From contig NZ_CALBWS010000007.1 in NCBI RefSeq assembly GCF_937468385.1, positions 62,001-126,000 of the forward strand: a stretch of 64,000 bases of DNA, read 5' to 3'. The first letter of the stretch is position 1, and each line of letters starts with the position of its first letter. The DNA is from Neobacillus rhizosphaerae (GTDB lineage Bacteria; Bacillota; Bacilli; Bacillales; Cytobacillaceae). The position numbers and the translations under genes are program-made. Shown here piece after piece: positions 46,908 to 54,496 of the stretch. The notes under the pieces were generated by a model. That model was given only the letters and a program-made list of their open reading frames with translations. It searched no databases and had not been told where the DNA came from.

Positions 46908-47527
46908 TTCTTCTCAGCAGCCCCCTCTTTGATTACCTCTCTTGTTTGCTTTAACCCAGCTTTTCCGGTTTCTTTATCATCTGAATTTCTAAGCATTAGG
47001 TAGAACCCATCTTTATCTTTGGATGCGAGACCAAGCATGACTCCTTCTTCCGGCGTAACTTCTAATGTAACTGTTTCATAGAGAAGTGCCGCTTCTTTGT
47101 TGTCAGATGATTTACCTGAGGTTAGCACCTTCACTTTTTCAAGAACAATTACCGCAGATTTATACTCTTTTCCAGTCTTATCCTCTTTCGTCGTTTCATA
47201 AGCAATCACATCAACCAACGAATTCGGGGCAATATACCCAGAAACACCTTGCTCTAAATTAACTCTAAGCGAAATAGCCCGTTTCCCTTTGCTGAGATCG
47301 ACAATTGGATTGATGAACTCTCTTACAAGTGCTTTTTCTTTTTCAGCCTGTTTCTCTTTTTCGATTTCCTCAGGAGACTTTTTATTCTTAGTTTTTGCAT
47401 TGTTCTCGGTAATCGTCGCACTTGCAGGGGTGGAAGGTTTTTCTTTTGCAAAAATAGTTATGTAGGCAAAACCTGCTACCACCAATCCCAATATTAATGA
47501 AATAATCCAGATTTTTTTTGTATTCAT
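46904..47527 (-). CDS. cpaB: Flp pilus assembly protein CpaB (SAF domain)
   Basis: A 207-residue protein. An N-terminal TM (IWIISLILGLVVAGFAYITIF) is followed by a disordered Lys/Glu-rich linker and a CpaB/RcpC domain with KGKRAISLRVNLEQGVSGYIAP and VTLEVTPEEGVMLGLASKDK. In diderms it works with the secretin; monoderm versions may gate or guide the pilus in the cell wall. ATG 47527 has TTGGAGGG upstream. The start was chosen over an in-frame codon at 47551. Confidence 0.85.
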   Translation of the reverse strand: MNTKKIWIISLILGLVVAGFAYITIFAKEKPSTPASATITENNAKTKNKKSPEEIEKEKQAEKEKALVREFINPIVDLSKGKRAISLRVNLEQGVSGYIAPNSLVDVIAYETTKEDKTGKEYKSAVIVLEKVKVLTSGKSSDNKEAALLYETVTLEVTPEEGVMLGLASKDKDGFYLMLRNSDDKETGKAGLKQTREVIKEGAAEKK

Positions 47528-47560
47528 AGTTCCCTCCAACATTTCCATCAAAACATGCGT

Positions 47561-48469
47561 TTACTCAACAAGCTTGACGCCGTATAAGCTATATTCAGAT
47601 CCTGTACCGTTACCGATTTCCCCAGGTGAAGTCATACGAATAAATTGTCCATATAGCGTTTTGTTTTCATACTTTTCAATCCAATAAGCTGCAAATTCAA
47701 TAATTTTCACTTCGCTTTTACCAGTTACTTCCTTACCATTAATATCTTTCCATTCTTCAATGACGGCTACAGTTATAACTCTTTTACATTGATTATCTGC
47801 AGTGCTCGCACTTTGACAATGAGGCTTATTGGCATCACTATCTATTAAATATTCAATAGCATCCCTTACCTGACCAACACTTCCCCCAGGGTCTGTAAAA
47901 GCTGTTTTCCCAGCTTCGTAGGTCGCTCCATTTTCAAATGCATCTCTAAGATTGCCACTAGATTTAAGATATCCACAGTTGCCTGTAAGTGTCCCTGGAT
48001 TTGTTTCTCCACAATTCAATACGGTATCATTTGGAATTTTACTTTTTTCGATTACAATAGGAGCAATCCCACTCGCTTTTGACAACGGAGCTATTTTTGC
48101 TTTTGCTGTTGCGCTAATTGTTGTGTTATTTATCCCAATTACTTTTGCAAAAGTCATAGGAACGCTTACTTGTTTAGTCGCTTTTATTGAATTACTTGTA
48201 AAGGTAAGTTCACTCTCGGATACTTTAAAACCATTTTTTTCAGAAACATCTTTTGCAATTTCTCTGGCCCTGGCTTCACTGGTACGTAACCCTTGCGCAC
48301 CTGCTAGAACTGAAGAATCTAAAGCCTTTTGCAGTTTGCTTTTCTCCGTAAATAATCTCCCACCATCAATTACTACAGCTGTAAAACCAAGTAATACCAC
48401 CATAAATATGGCAACGTATGCTAATACTCCACCACTTTCATCACGAAATTTCACAATTAATTTTTTCAT
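47561..48469 (-). CDS. TadG-like pilus or pseudopilin protein
   Basis: A 302-residue protein with a TadE/TadG-type N-terminus: FRDESGGVLAYVAIFMVVLL is a single TM. It is followed by DGGRLFTEKSKLQKALDSSVLAG and a large external domain (about residues 70-302) with four cysteines (two in LNCGETNPGTLTGNCGYL, two in HCQSASTADNQCKR). There is no clear vWA domain, so it is shorter than classical TadG. Start ATG 48469 has GAGGG 9 bases upstream; TTG 48478 is less likely. Confidence 0.8.
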   Translation of the reverse strand: MKKLIVKFRDESGGVLAYVAIFMVVLLGFTAVVIDGGRLFTEKSKLQKALDSSVLAGAQGLRTSEARAREIAKDVSEKNGFKVSESELTFTSNSIKATKQVSVPMTFAKVIGINNTTISATAKAKIAPLSKASGIAPIVIEKSKIPNDTVLNCGETNPGTLTGNCGYLKSSGNLRDAFENGATYEAGKTAFTDPGGSVGQVRDAIEYLIDSDANKPHCQSASTADNQCKRVITVAVIEEWKDINGKEVTGKSEVKIIEFAAYWIEKYENKTLYGQFIRMTSPGEIGNGTGSEYSLYGVKLVE

Positions 48470-48470
48470 A

Positions 48471-48836
48471 TTATTCAACCCTCATAACCGTGGTATCTTT
48501 CAAATTTAATGGACCTACTATGTTACCTATCATTGGTGTAAGAAAAGTTATTGGATAATGAATCGTTATTTTTGCATTCGTTCCTGATGATCCGGTAGAA
48601 ACAGTTACATTTGTAGTTTTTAGACCTATACTCGCTCCTTGATCCACAGCTATATTTGTAATTGTAGCTGCATCTTTACCTATACTTGCTGCCCGGGCCG
48701 CTTCTCTTCCCGCATGGTCAATTGTTAAATAGGCATGGAAAATCCGTGCAAAGTCCATTATTCCAAGTAGAAGGAATACTAGTACCGGAACGATAAGTGC
48801 AAACTCAACCAAGGATTGTCCTTTTTCCGATTTCAT
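48471..48836 (-). CDS. tadE: TadE-family pseudopilin
   Basis: A 121-residue pseudopilin with the processing-type leader KSEKGQSLVEFALIVPVLVF, including the conserved G and E, and then LGIMDFARIFHAYLTIDHAGREAARAAS. The short external domain has Thr-rich beta strands. Minor pilin of the Tad machine. ATG 48836 overlaps the peptidase gene by 4 bases, with GGGGGAG upstream. Confidence 0.92.
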   Translation of the reverse strand: MKSEKGQSLVEFALIVPVLVFLLLGIMDFARIFHAYLTIDHAGREAARAASIGKDAATITNIAVDQGASIGLKTTNVTVSTGSSGTNAKITIHYPITFLTPMIGNIVGPLNLKDTTVMRVE

Positions 48837-49345
48837 AAAAAACTCCCCCAAACAAAAGTACATAATGTACCTGCAACAATTGCTACTCCGTAAGGAAATG
48901 ATATGCTTGAACTTTTATCTTTATTAATTAATATAGTTCCGAAATTGCCCCTTAAGAAAATAATTTGAAAAAAGTACAATCTTAAGGAATTTTTGATTCC
49001 ATTTTTTTTCATAATCAAGACAACAGAGATTAATCCCCCAATTAGAGCTATATAAACAAATGAATATAAAACAAAACTCGTTCCCATTAAAGCACCGATT
49101 GCCGCCATAAGCTTAACATCACCAGCCCCCATTCCTCCTAATAAATAAGGAATCAGCAAAAGCGATAATCCCAGTAAAAAGCCCTTCCCGCTAAAAAGAA
49201 AGCCTTCTAAACCTTGATAAGTTGTATAATAAATAAATCCAAATAGAATTGCTGGTATTGTTACTATGTTTAATATTTTCCTCTTTTTAATATCTGTTAT
49301 TAATGAAATCAGTAATGCTGTTATGAGTACAAAGTTACTTATCAT
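48833..49345 (-). CDS. tadV: Prepilin peptidase TadV/CpaA
   Basis: A 170-residue type IV prepilin aspartyl peptidase with five to six helices. Catalytic aspartates are in LITDIKKRKILN and GAGDVKLMAA. It cleaves the Flp pilin and TadE leaders at the Gly site. It lies about 80 bases after the flp gene with a hairpin between them, so its expression may be lower than that of the pilin. Confidence 0.92.
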   Translation of the reverse strand: MISNFVLITALLISLITDIKKRKILNIVTIPAILFGFIYYTTYQGLEGFLFSGKGFLLGLSLLLIPYLLGGMGAGDVKLMAAIGALMGTSFVLYSFVYIALIGGLISVVLIMKKNGIKNSLRLYFFQIIFLRGNFGTILINKDKSSSISFPYGVAIVAGTLCTFVWGSFL

Positions 49346-49376
49346 ACCTCTACCTCTCTTGTCTAATAGAAGGAAA

Positions 49377-49399
49377 GCCCTACTTGTAATAAGCAGGGC
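49377..49399 (-). terminator. Weak hairpin between flp and tadV (partial terminator or processing site)
   Basis: On the minus strand GCCCTGCTT pairs with AAGTAGGGC (one G-U pair), followed by TTTCCTTCT. The tail is imperfect, so partial read-through is likely. This would give more pilin mRNA than assembly mRNA. Confidence 0.6.
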
Positions 49400-49423
49400 C
49401 CCTAATACAAAGAATTCAAATAA

Positions 49424-49597
49424 TTAAAGAGCGGAGTTTAGTGCAGTACTAATCTTTGTCCATAAAGTTTCTAGTGAGTCACTTAATGTTACTACTGCAG
49501 CAACAGCAATTACTACAACTCCAGCTAAAATTAATCCATATTCTGATAGTCCTTGTCCTTCTTCTTCAACTAATAGATTCTTCATTTTTTCTAACAT
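49424..49597 (-). CDS. flp: Flp pilin, main Tad pilus subunit
   Basis: A 57-residue class IVb prepilin. The leader MLEKMKNLLVEEEGQG ends at the Gly cleavage site, and the mature part starts LSEYGLILAGVVVIAVAAVV, the signature Flp hydrophobic segment with the conserved Glu5-Tyr. The tail is WTKISTALNSAL. AGGAGGAG precedes the ATG by 5 bases. It is the first gene of the pilus operon, upstream of tadV. The predicted product is small and easily missed. Confidence 0.95.
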   Translation of the reverse strand: MLEKMKNLLVEEEGQGLSEYGLILAGVVVIAVAAVVTLSDSLETLWTKISTALNSAL

Positions 49598-49634
49598 TTT
49601 TTCTCCTCCTACAAAACTATTTTATTTTCGCTTC

Positions 49635-49650
49635 GTTCTTTATTCAGAAC
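49635..49650. promoter_or_regulatory. SinR-type operator in the flp promoter
   Basis: The sequence GTTCTTTATTCAGAAC is GTTCT-N6-AGAAC, an inverted pair of SinR half-sites. It lies 38 bases upstream of the flp start. A likely promoter (TTTCAA at 49687-49682, TATATT at 49665-49660, spacing 16) would place it at or just after the transcription start. Confidence 0.6.
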
Positions 49651-49664
49651 TTGTATTAAATATA

Positions 49665-49706
49665 AAACGAACAATGAAATTTGAAAACGTTCATTTCTGT
49701 TCGTTT
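49665..49706. promoter_or_regulatory. Long inverted repeat upstream of flp
   Basis: AAACGAACA (49665-49673) and TGTTCGTTT (49698-49706) are perfect complements 24 bases apart, with partly symmetric ATGAAAT/ATTTC words inside. It overlaps the predicted -35/-10 region of flp and may bind another regulator. A third GTTCTTT is at 49770. Confidence 0.5.
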
Positions 49707-49837
49707 TAACGGATTTTTACGTATTATTATCCTTTTTCCTCCATTTTACTCCTTTTATCTTAGTTTTTTGTTCTTTATATAAAATTTTTTGTTTATTATA
49801 ATGAATCTATTAATAGATAGTTGGAAGGAGTTTTTTT

Positions 49838-50164
49838 ATGAAGGAAAAAACGATTACTATTCCTTATGAAATTAAGATGGCAGATTCTTTTGTTACACGA
49901 TTAAAAGGGTTGATGTTTCGAAGGGAGCCAATTAAGAATGAGGGACTTTGGATCATCCCATGTAATTCAGTGCATATGTTTTTTATGAATTTCTCAATCG
50001 ATGTTGTTCTTTTAAACAAACAAAACGAGGTTGTAAAGGTATATCATAATTTGCAGCCTTGGAGAGCGACGAAACCAGTAAAGTCTGCATACTCCACTCT
50101 AGAACTTCCAGCAGGATCGATTAATCAGTTTGGAATTCATATTGGAAGTATTATTCATTGCTGA
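49838..50164 (+). CDS. DUF192 protein
   Basis: A 108-residue DUF192 protein. Motifs are ADSFVTRLKGLMFR, GLWIIPCNSVHMFFMNFSIDVVLL and the C-terminal LELPAGSINQFGIHIG. There is no signal peptide here, whereas many members have one. DUF192 genes are often found beside Tad loci; this one diverges from flp. AAGGAG precedes the ATG. Function is unknown. Confidence 0.88.
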   Translation: MKEKTITIPYEIKMADSFVTRLKGLMFRREPIKNEGLWIIPCNSVHMFFMNFSIDVVLLNKQNEVVKVYHNLQPWRATKPVKSAYSTLELPAGSINQFGIHIGSIIHC

Positions 50165-50167
50165 AAA

Positions 50168-50273
50168 AGGGAATAATGTTATTCAAGCAAAGTTTATTAA
50201 AGAATTATTACCAGGTGAAATCGGGGATGTTAAAACAAAATATGGAACCTATGCATCCGCACTAGTTATATAA
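50168..50273 (+). pseudogene. Gene remnant after the DUF192 gene
   Basis: One frame reads AEKGNNVIQAKFIKELLPGE and on through VKTKYGTYASALVI to a stop at 50273, with protein-like composition but no start codon or ribosome site. It looks like the 3' end of a decayed gene. The family is not recognised. Confidence 0.4.
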
Positions 50274-50296
50274 AATCATAACATGTAAAAAAACGG

Positions 50297-50343
50297 AAAA
50301 GGGGTGAACTCCAAAGGATTACTTTGGTGTTCACCCCTTTTTT
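50297..50343 (+). terminator. Intrinsic terminator downstream of DUF192
   Basis: A 20-bp stem (AAAAGGGGTGAAC arms, with CTCCAAAG/CTTTGGTG) runs into TTTTTTC. It ends transcription from the DUF192 gene and remnant before the arginine regulator. Confidence 0.9.
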
Positions 50344-50458
50344 CATTATTAGTAACAAATTATTATTTTAAAAATATGTTCACCATTTGTACATACCAAT
50401 TGAGAGTATTTGGCAATATGATGTAGATGAGGAAATCTAAAGAAAGTGAGTATGGACT

Positions 50459-50911
50459 ATGAATAAAGAGATGAGATTGCAAATGATTTCAAGACTTATC
50501 TCTGATCATGAGATAAAAACGCAGGAAGAGTTGGGGCAATGGCTTCATACTAGTGGCTTACAAGTAACACAGGCGACCATCTCTAGAGACATCCGCGAAT
50601 TGAAGCTGATCAAGGTCCCTTCCAAGGATGGCCGCCTGAAGTATAGTTTTAAAATCGACCAGGACCATTATATTTCTGAAAAGCTTAGGCATAAGTTGAG
50701 AGATGCGCTTATCGGCATGGAGGTCATTAACTACTTTGTTATCATTAAGACGCTACCTGGACATGCACATGCTTTTGGTGCTCTTTTGGATTCAATGGAG
50801 ATAAGTGGGAAAGCAGGAACCATTTGCGGCAACGATACGTGCTTAATTATTTGCCGTTCCCCTGAAGAAGCTGTCAGCATCAAGCAGCAAATAGCTTTAT
50901 ATCAAGAGTAA
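50459..50911 (+). CDS. argR: ArgR-family arginine regulator for the ADI operon
   Basis: A 150-residue ArgR-type regulator. The N-terminal winged helix has RLISDHEIKTQEELGQWL and ATISRDIRELKLIKVP. The C-terminal hexamerisation/arginine domain has LPGHAHAFGALLDSMEISGKAGTICGNDTCLIIC. GND replaces the usual GxDD, as in catabolic paralogues. Located immediately upstream of arcR and arcA, it most likely controls the arginine deiminase genes; a housekeeping ArgR is probably elsewhere. Confidence 0.9.
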   Translation: MNKEMRLQMISRLISDHEIKTQEELGQWLHTSGLQVTQATISRDIRELKLIKVPSKDGRLKYSFKIDQDHYISEKLRHKLRDALIGMEVINYFVIIKTLPGHAHAFGALLDSMEISGKAGTICGNDTCLIICRSPEEAVSIKQQIALYQE

Positions 50912-50945
50912 GTTCAAGAATGATCACACGAAAGGAGAGGTTCCG

Positions 50946-51644
50946 ATGCTCAACTCACCTGTGATAAATATGGATGTGCTTTCTGATTTACAACAATTCG
51001 ATGTATTTTCCTACCTGTCTGCAAAAACATTGCAAAAATATCTTCCCTATTTTTATTTTCGCAGCTACAAGAAGAACCAATGTCTGTTTATGCAGGGTGA
51101 CCCACGCGACAAACTCTTTTTTTTGCTTGATGGGTATGTGATGTTTGAACGTGGCAGTGAAGAAGGCAGTATGCTTTATTTAGACTTTATTAAAAAAAAT
51201 CAAATGTTTCCCACTGGCGGGATTTTTCAGGATAAGGTTTACCACGACACGGCCATTGCCGTTACCGATGTTCATTTGTACTTTGTCCAAACCCATATCT
51301 TAGAGGAGATACTCAAAACCAATCCAAAGCAGTTACTATCTATTATTACTAAACTATCAGATATTTTAGACCTTCATCAGAAACGTGTTCAACGAATCCT
51401 CATTCCTCATGCCCAAGAACGAGTGTTGCATTCGATTCAGTTTTTAATGGAGGATCTCGGCGTGAAGGATGACAATGAGGTTGTTATCCCATGTCCACTT
51501 ACGGCTGCCCACATTTCCAAGCTTTCTGGAACAACGAGGGAAACGGTTAGTCTGCTTATTAACCAGTTAAAAAGAGAAAAGATTATCTCGGTTACATCCA
51601 AAAAAATGAGAATACATCAACCGGATTATTTTAAAGAAATATGA
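50946..51644 (+). CDS. arcR: Crp/Fnr-family regulator ArcR
   Basis: A 232-residue Crp/Fnr-type activator. The cNMP-like beta roll is at residues about 20-130 (KKNQCLFMQGDPRDKLFFLLDGYVMF). A dimer helix follows, then a winged helix with LTAAHISKLSGTTRETVSLLINQLKREKII. The cysteines needed for an Fnr iron-sulfur cluster are absent. ArcR activates ADI genes anaerobically in relatives. It is 35 bases after argR and followed by a terminator. Confidence 0.88.
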   Translation: MLNSPVINMDVLSDLQQFDVFSYLSAKTLQKYLPYFYFRSYKKNQCLFMQGDPRDKLFFLLDGYVMFERGSEEGSMLYLDFIKKNQMFPTGGIFQDKVYHDTAIAVTDVHLYFVQTHILEEILKTNPKQLLSIITKLSDILDLHQKRVQRILIPHAQERVLHSIQFLMEDLGVKDDNEVVIPCPLTAAHISKLSGTTRETVSLLINQLKREKIISVTSKKMRIHQPDYFKEI

Positions 51645-51656
51645 ATACATAATTGA

Positions 51657-51686
51657 GGCTGGCCCCGTTTTCGGGTCAGCCTTTTA
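51657..51686 (+). terminator. Intrinsic terminator after arcR
   Basis: GGCTGGCCCCG and CGGGTCAGCC pair around TTTT and lead into TTTTA. It separates the regulators from the arcA operon. Confidence 0.85.
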
Positions 51687-51724
51687 CTTTAGCTCCATAA
51701 TTTTCTTAATTTTAGAACTTTATC

Positions 51725-51742
51725 TGTGAACTTATTATGACA
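51725..51742. promoter_or_regulatory. Possible ArcR (Crp-like) site upstream of arcA
   Basis: TGTGAACTTATTATGACA resembles the Crp-type TGTGA-N6-TCACA with one weak arm. It lies about 200 bases before arcA. ArcR binding here is inference. Confidence 0.4.
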
Positions 51743-51859
51743 TTCAAGGTTTATTCAGGCTATTACCTTTGAAAAGACTGATTCGCATTAAATTATACAT
51801 ATTTATACAACTGAATTTATATGAACGACAAAAAAACGTTAGGATTATTACATTTTGTT

Positions 51860-51873
51860 TGTAAGCGCTATTA
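51860..51873. promoter_or_regulatory. Possible cre site (CcpA) upstream of arcA
   Basis: TGTAAGCGCTATTA fits the cre pattern TGWAANCGNTNWCW with one mismatch. It is 70 bases before arcA, so glucose repression of arginine catabolism is plausible. Confidence 0.55.
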
Positions 51874-51943
51874 CAAAGGAAAGAACTCACATCACTTAGA
51901 ATGAGGGTGTAGCAAGGATTGTTCAAAAAAAGGAGGAAAAGAA

Positions 51944-53230
51944 ATGAGCAGTATAGCAGAAATCACTTCTCAGCGGGAAACACAAAAAAAATTAAAGCAC
52001 CCGATCCATGTTACCTCGGAAATCGGTACTTTAAGAACGGTTTTACTAAAACGGCCGGGTAAAGAAGTAGAAAATCTAACGCCTGAATTTCTGCAGCGAC
52101 TTTTATTTGATGATATTCCTTATTTACCGATTATCCAGCGAGAGCATGATTATTTCGCCGAGACATTAAAAAATAGAGGCATAGAAGTCCTATACCTCGA
52201 AAAATTGGTGGTTGAAACATTAAGTAATCCAGAGATAAAAAAACAATTTATTGATGATATTTTACGAGAAAGCAAGGCAAATGTCAACGGAGCAGCCCAC
52301 GTGTTAAAAGAATATCTCTTATCTTTTTCTACAGCTGACATGGTTGACAAAGTAATGAGCGGAATTCTTAAAAAAGAGATAGAACCAGAGAAGAAATCTC
52401 ACCTTTACGAATTAATGGAAGATCACTATCCATTCTATTTGGATCCAATGCCAAACCTATATTTTACCCGAGACCCGGCAGCAAGCATAGGAAACGGTCT
52501 ATCGATTAACAGGATGAGGGAACCCGCACGAAGGCGCGAATCCTTGTTCATGCAATACATCATTAACCATCATCCGCGATTTGCCGGCCATGATGTTCCT
52601 GTCTGGTTAGACCGTGACTTTGGATTCTCAATTGAAGGCGGAGATGAACTTATTCTTAGTGATGAAGTAGTGGCAATTGGCGTTTCCGCCCGGACATCTG
52701 CCCGTGCGATTGAAAAACTGGCGCTAAACCTATTCAAAAAACAAGATACGATTAAAAAAGTAGTGGCCGTGGAAATTCCAAAATGTCGTGCCTTTATGCA
52801 TCTTGATACCGTATTTACAATGGTAGATTACGATAAATTTACGATCCATCCTGAAATCCAAGGACCACAAGGCAATATGAATGTCTACATTCTTGAAAAA
52901 GGTATCGATGATGAGCATGTCAACATCACACACCGCACCAATCTTCAGGAAGCTTTAAAAGAAGTTTTACATCTGGACGAGCTTGTGTTAATTCCTTGTG
53001 GCGGCGGCGATGAAATTGCTGCTTCTCGTGAGCAATGGAATGATGGTTCCAATACATTAGCGATTGCACCAGGAGTCGTTGTCACCTATGACCGAAACTA
53101 TATTTCCAATGAATTATTGCGTCAGAACGGAATAGAGGTAATTGAAATCTCAAGCTCGGAATTATCCCGTGGCCGTGGGGGTCCTCGCTGCATGAGCATG
53201 CCAATTGTTCGTGAAGATTTACACAAATAA
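51944..53230 (+). CDS. arcA: Arginine deiminase
   Basis: A 428-residue enzyme that converts arginine to citrulline and ammonia. Motifs are [12 protein letters not shown], the HLDTVF histidine block and the nucleophile Cys416 in [11 protein letters not shown]. It is first in arcA-arcB-dipeptidase-carrier-arcC. GGAGG precedes the ATG. Regulators argR and arcR are immediately upstream. Confidence 0.97.
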   Translation: MSSIAEITSQRETQKKLKHPIHVTSEIGTLRTVLLKRPGKEVENLTPEFLQRLLFDDIPYLPIIQREHDYFAETLKNRGIEVLYLEKLVVETLSNPEIKKQFIDDILRESKANVNGAAHVLKEYLLSFSTADMVDKVMSGILKKEIEPEKKSHLYELMEDHYPFYLDPMPNLYFTRDPAASIGNGLSINRMREPARRRESLFMQYIINHHPRFAGHDVPVWLDRDFGFSIEGGDELILSDEVVAIGVSARTSARAIEKLALNLFKKQDTIKKVVAVEIPKCRAFMHLDTVFTMVDYDKFTIHPEIQGPQGNMNVYILEKGIDDEHVNITHRTNLQEALKEVLHLDELVLIPCGGGDEIAASREQWNDGSNTLAIAPGVVVTYDRNYISNELLRQNGIEVIEISSSELSRGRGGPRCMSMPIVREDLHK

Positions 53231-53249
53231 TTTTATCAAAAGGAGAAAG

Positions 53250-54266
53250 ATGACAATGGTAATCACAGCACCTAAATTTTATGGCAAGAGCTTTCTTTGC
53301 GAAAAAGATTTTTCAAAAGAAGAGTTTGTCTATCTTATTGATTTAGCAATGAAATTAAAGGATGAGAAAAAACATGGCATTCCGCACCGCCATCTTGAAG
53401 GCAAAAATATCGCGTTACTTTTTGAAAAACCTTCGACACGCACTCGCTGCGCCTTCACTGTTGCTTGTATAGATCTAGGCGCACACCCTGAATATTTAGG
53501 AAAAGATGACATTCAACTCGGTAAAAAAGAATCAATCGAGGATACCGCAAAAGTATTAGGCCGCATGTTTGACGGAATTGAATTCCGCGGTTTTGAGCAC
53601 AAAAAAGTAGAAATGTTAGCAGCACATTCAGGCGTGCCGGTTTGGAATGGATTGACGGATTTATGGCATCCAACGCAAACACTTGCTGACTTCTTAACGG
53701 TGAAAGAAACCTTTGGCCGTTTGGAAGGAATTAAATTTGTCTATGTTGGCGATGGTAGAAATAATGTGGCCAATAGTCTGCTCATTGGCGGTGCCCTTGT
53801 TGGGATGGATGTTCGTATCTGTGCTCCTGAATCGTTGTTCCCTGTTCCAGAAATCGTCGAACTCGCTCAAAGCCTAGCCGAAAAATCAGGTGGGCGGGTA
53901 ACGGTTACTGCTGATGTCGAAGAAGGAGTTGCCGGTGCAGACGTCATTTATACAGATGTTTGGGTATCCATGGGTGAAGAAGCTAAGTTTGCAGAAAGGA
54001 TTGCCCTTCTATCACCCTATCAAATCACAATGGATATGGTGAAAAAGACAGGCAACGACAAGATGATCTTCCTACACTGTCTCCCTGCTTTCCATGACCA
54101 AGAGACAAGTTATGGTAAGGACATTTATGCCAAACATGGCCTTGCTGAAATGGAAGTAACCGATGAAGTATTCCGGAGCGAGCATTCAAAGGTATTTGAT
54201 CAAGCAGAAAATAGGATGCACACGATTAAAGCGGTTATGGCTGCAACACTTGGTCATTTAGAATAA
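53250..54266 (+). CDS. arcB: Catabolic ornithine carbamoyltransferase
   Basis: A 338-residue enzyme that phosphorolyses citrulline to ornithine and carbamoyl phosphate. Carbamoyl-phosphate binding motif [12 protein letters not shown], then [11 protein letters not shown] and the ornithine-site [13 protein letters not shown] 53250 has AAAGGAG upstream; ATG 53256 is an alternative. It starts 19 bases after arcA. Confidence 0.96.
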   Translation: MTMVITAPKFYGKSFLCEKDFSKEEFVYLIDLAMKLKDEKKHGIPHRHLEGKNIALLFEKPSTRTRCAFTVACIDLGAHPEYLGKDDIQLGKKESIEDTAKVLGRMFDGIEFRGFEHKKVEMLAAHSGVPVWNGLTDLWHPTQTLADFLTVKETFGRLEGIKFVYVGDGRNNVANSLLIGGALVGMDVRICAPESLFPVPEIVELAQSLAEKSGGRVTVTADVEEGVAGADVIYTDVWVSMGEEAKFAERIALLSPYQITMDMVKKTGNDKMIFLHCLPAFHDQETSYGKDIYAKHGLAEMEVTDEVFRSEHSKVFDQAENRMHTIKAVMAATLGHLE

Positions 54267-54496
54267 CAGATTACTGAGGGAGAAGCGGAGATAGCATAGT
54301 GCCTCGTCTCCTCCCTTCTTCTCATTTGGATTCGCTGATAGACCGGTGGAGTCACTGATATCGTCCATGAATTCGTGAAAAAATCAGTGAAAGGCGATTT
54401 AGAGTGCCACTTTCCACCGATAACTGAATTCTATAAGGTTGAAAAACATTTTATTTTTACAAAAATGGCTTAAAAACTGAGGATTGGAGGAATATC
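54267..54496. repeat. Intra-operon spacer with a degenerate 20-bp periodic array
   Basis: GATTCGCTGATA, GAGTCACTGATA, GAATTCGTGAAA and GAAAGGCGATTT start at 54329, 54349, 54369 and 54389, exactly 20 bases apart. A possible weak hairpin lies near 54277-54320. There is no gene. Confidence 0.65.

Noticed and set aside
49456..49659. Plus-strand frame of 67 codons rich in Leu and Gln
   Set aside because: It is the antisense shadow of the flp pilin gene; its repetitive composition comes from the pilin's hydrophobic codons and it has no ribosome site.
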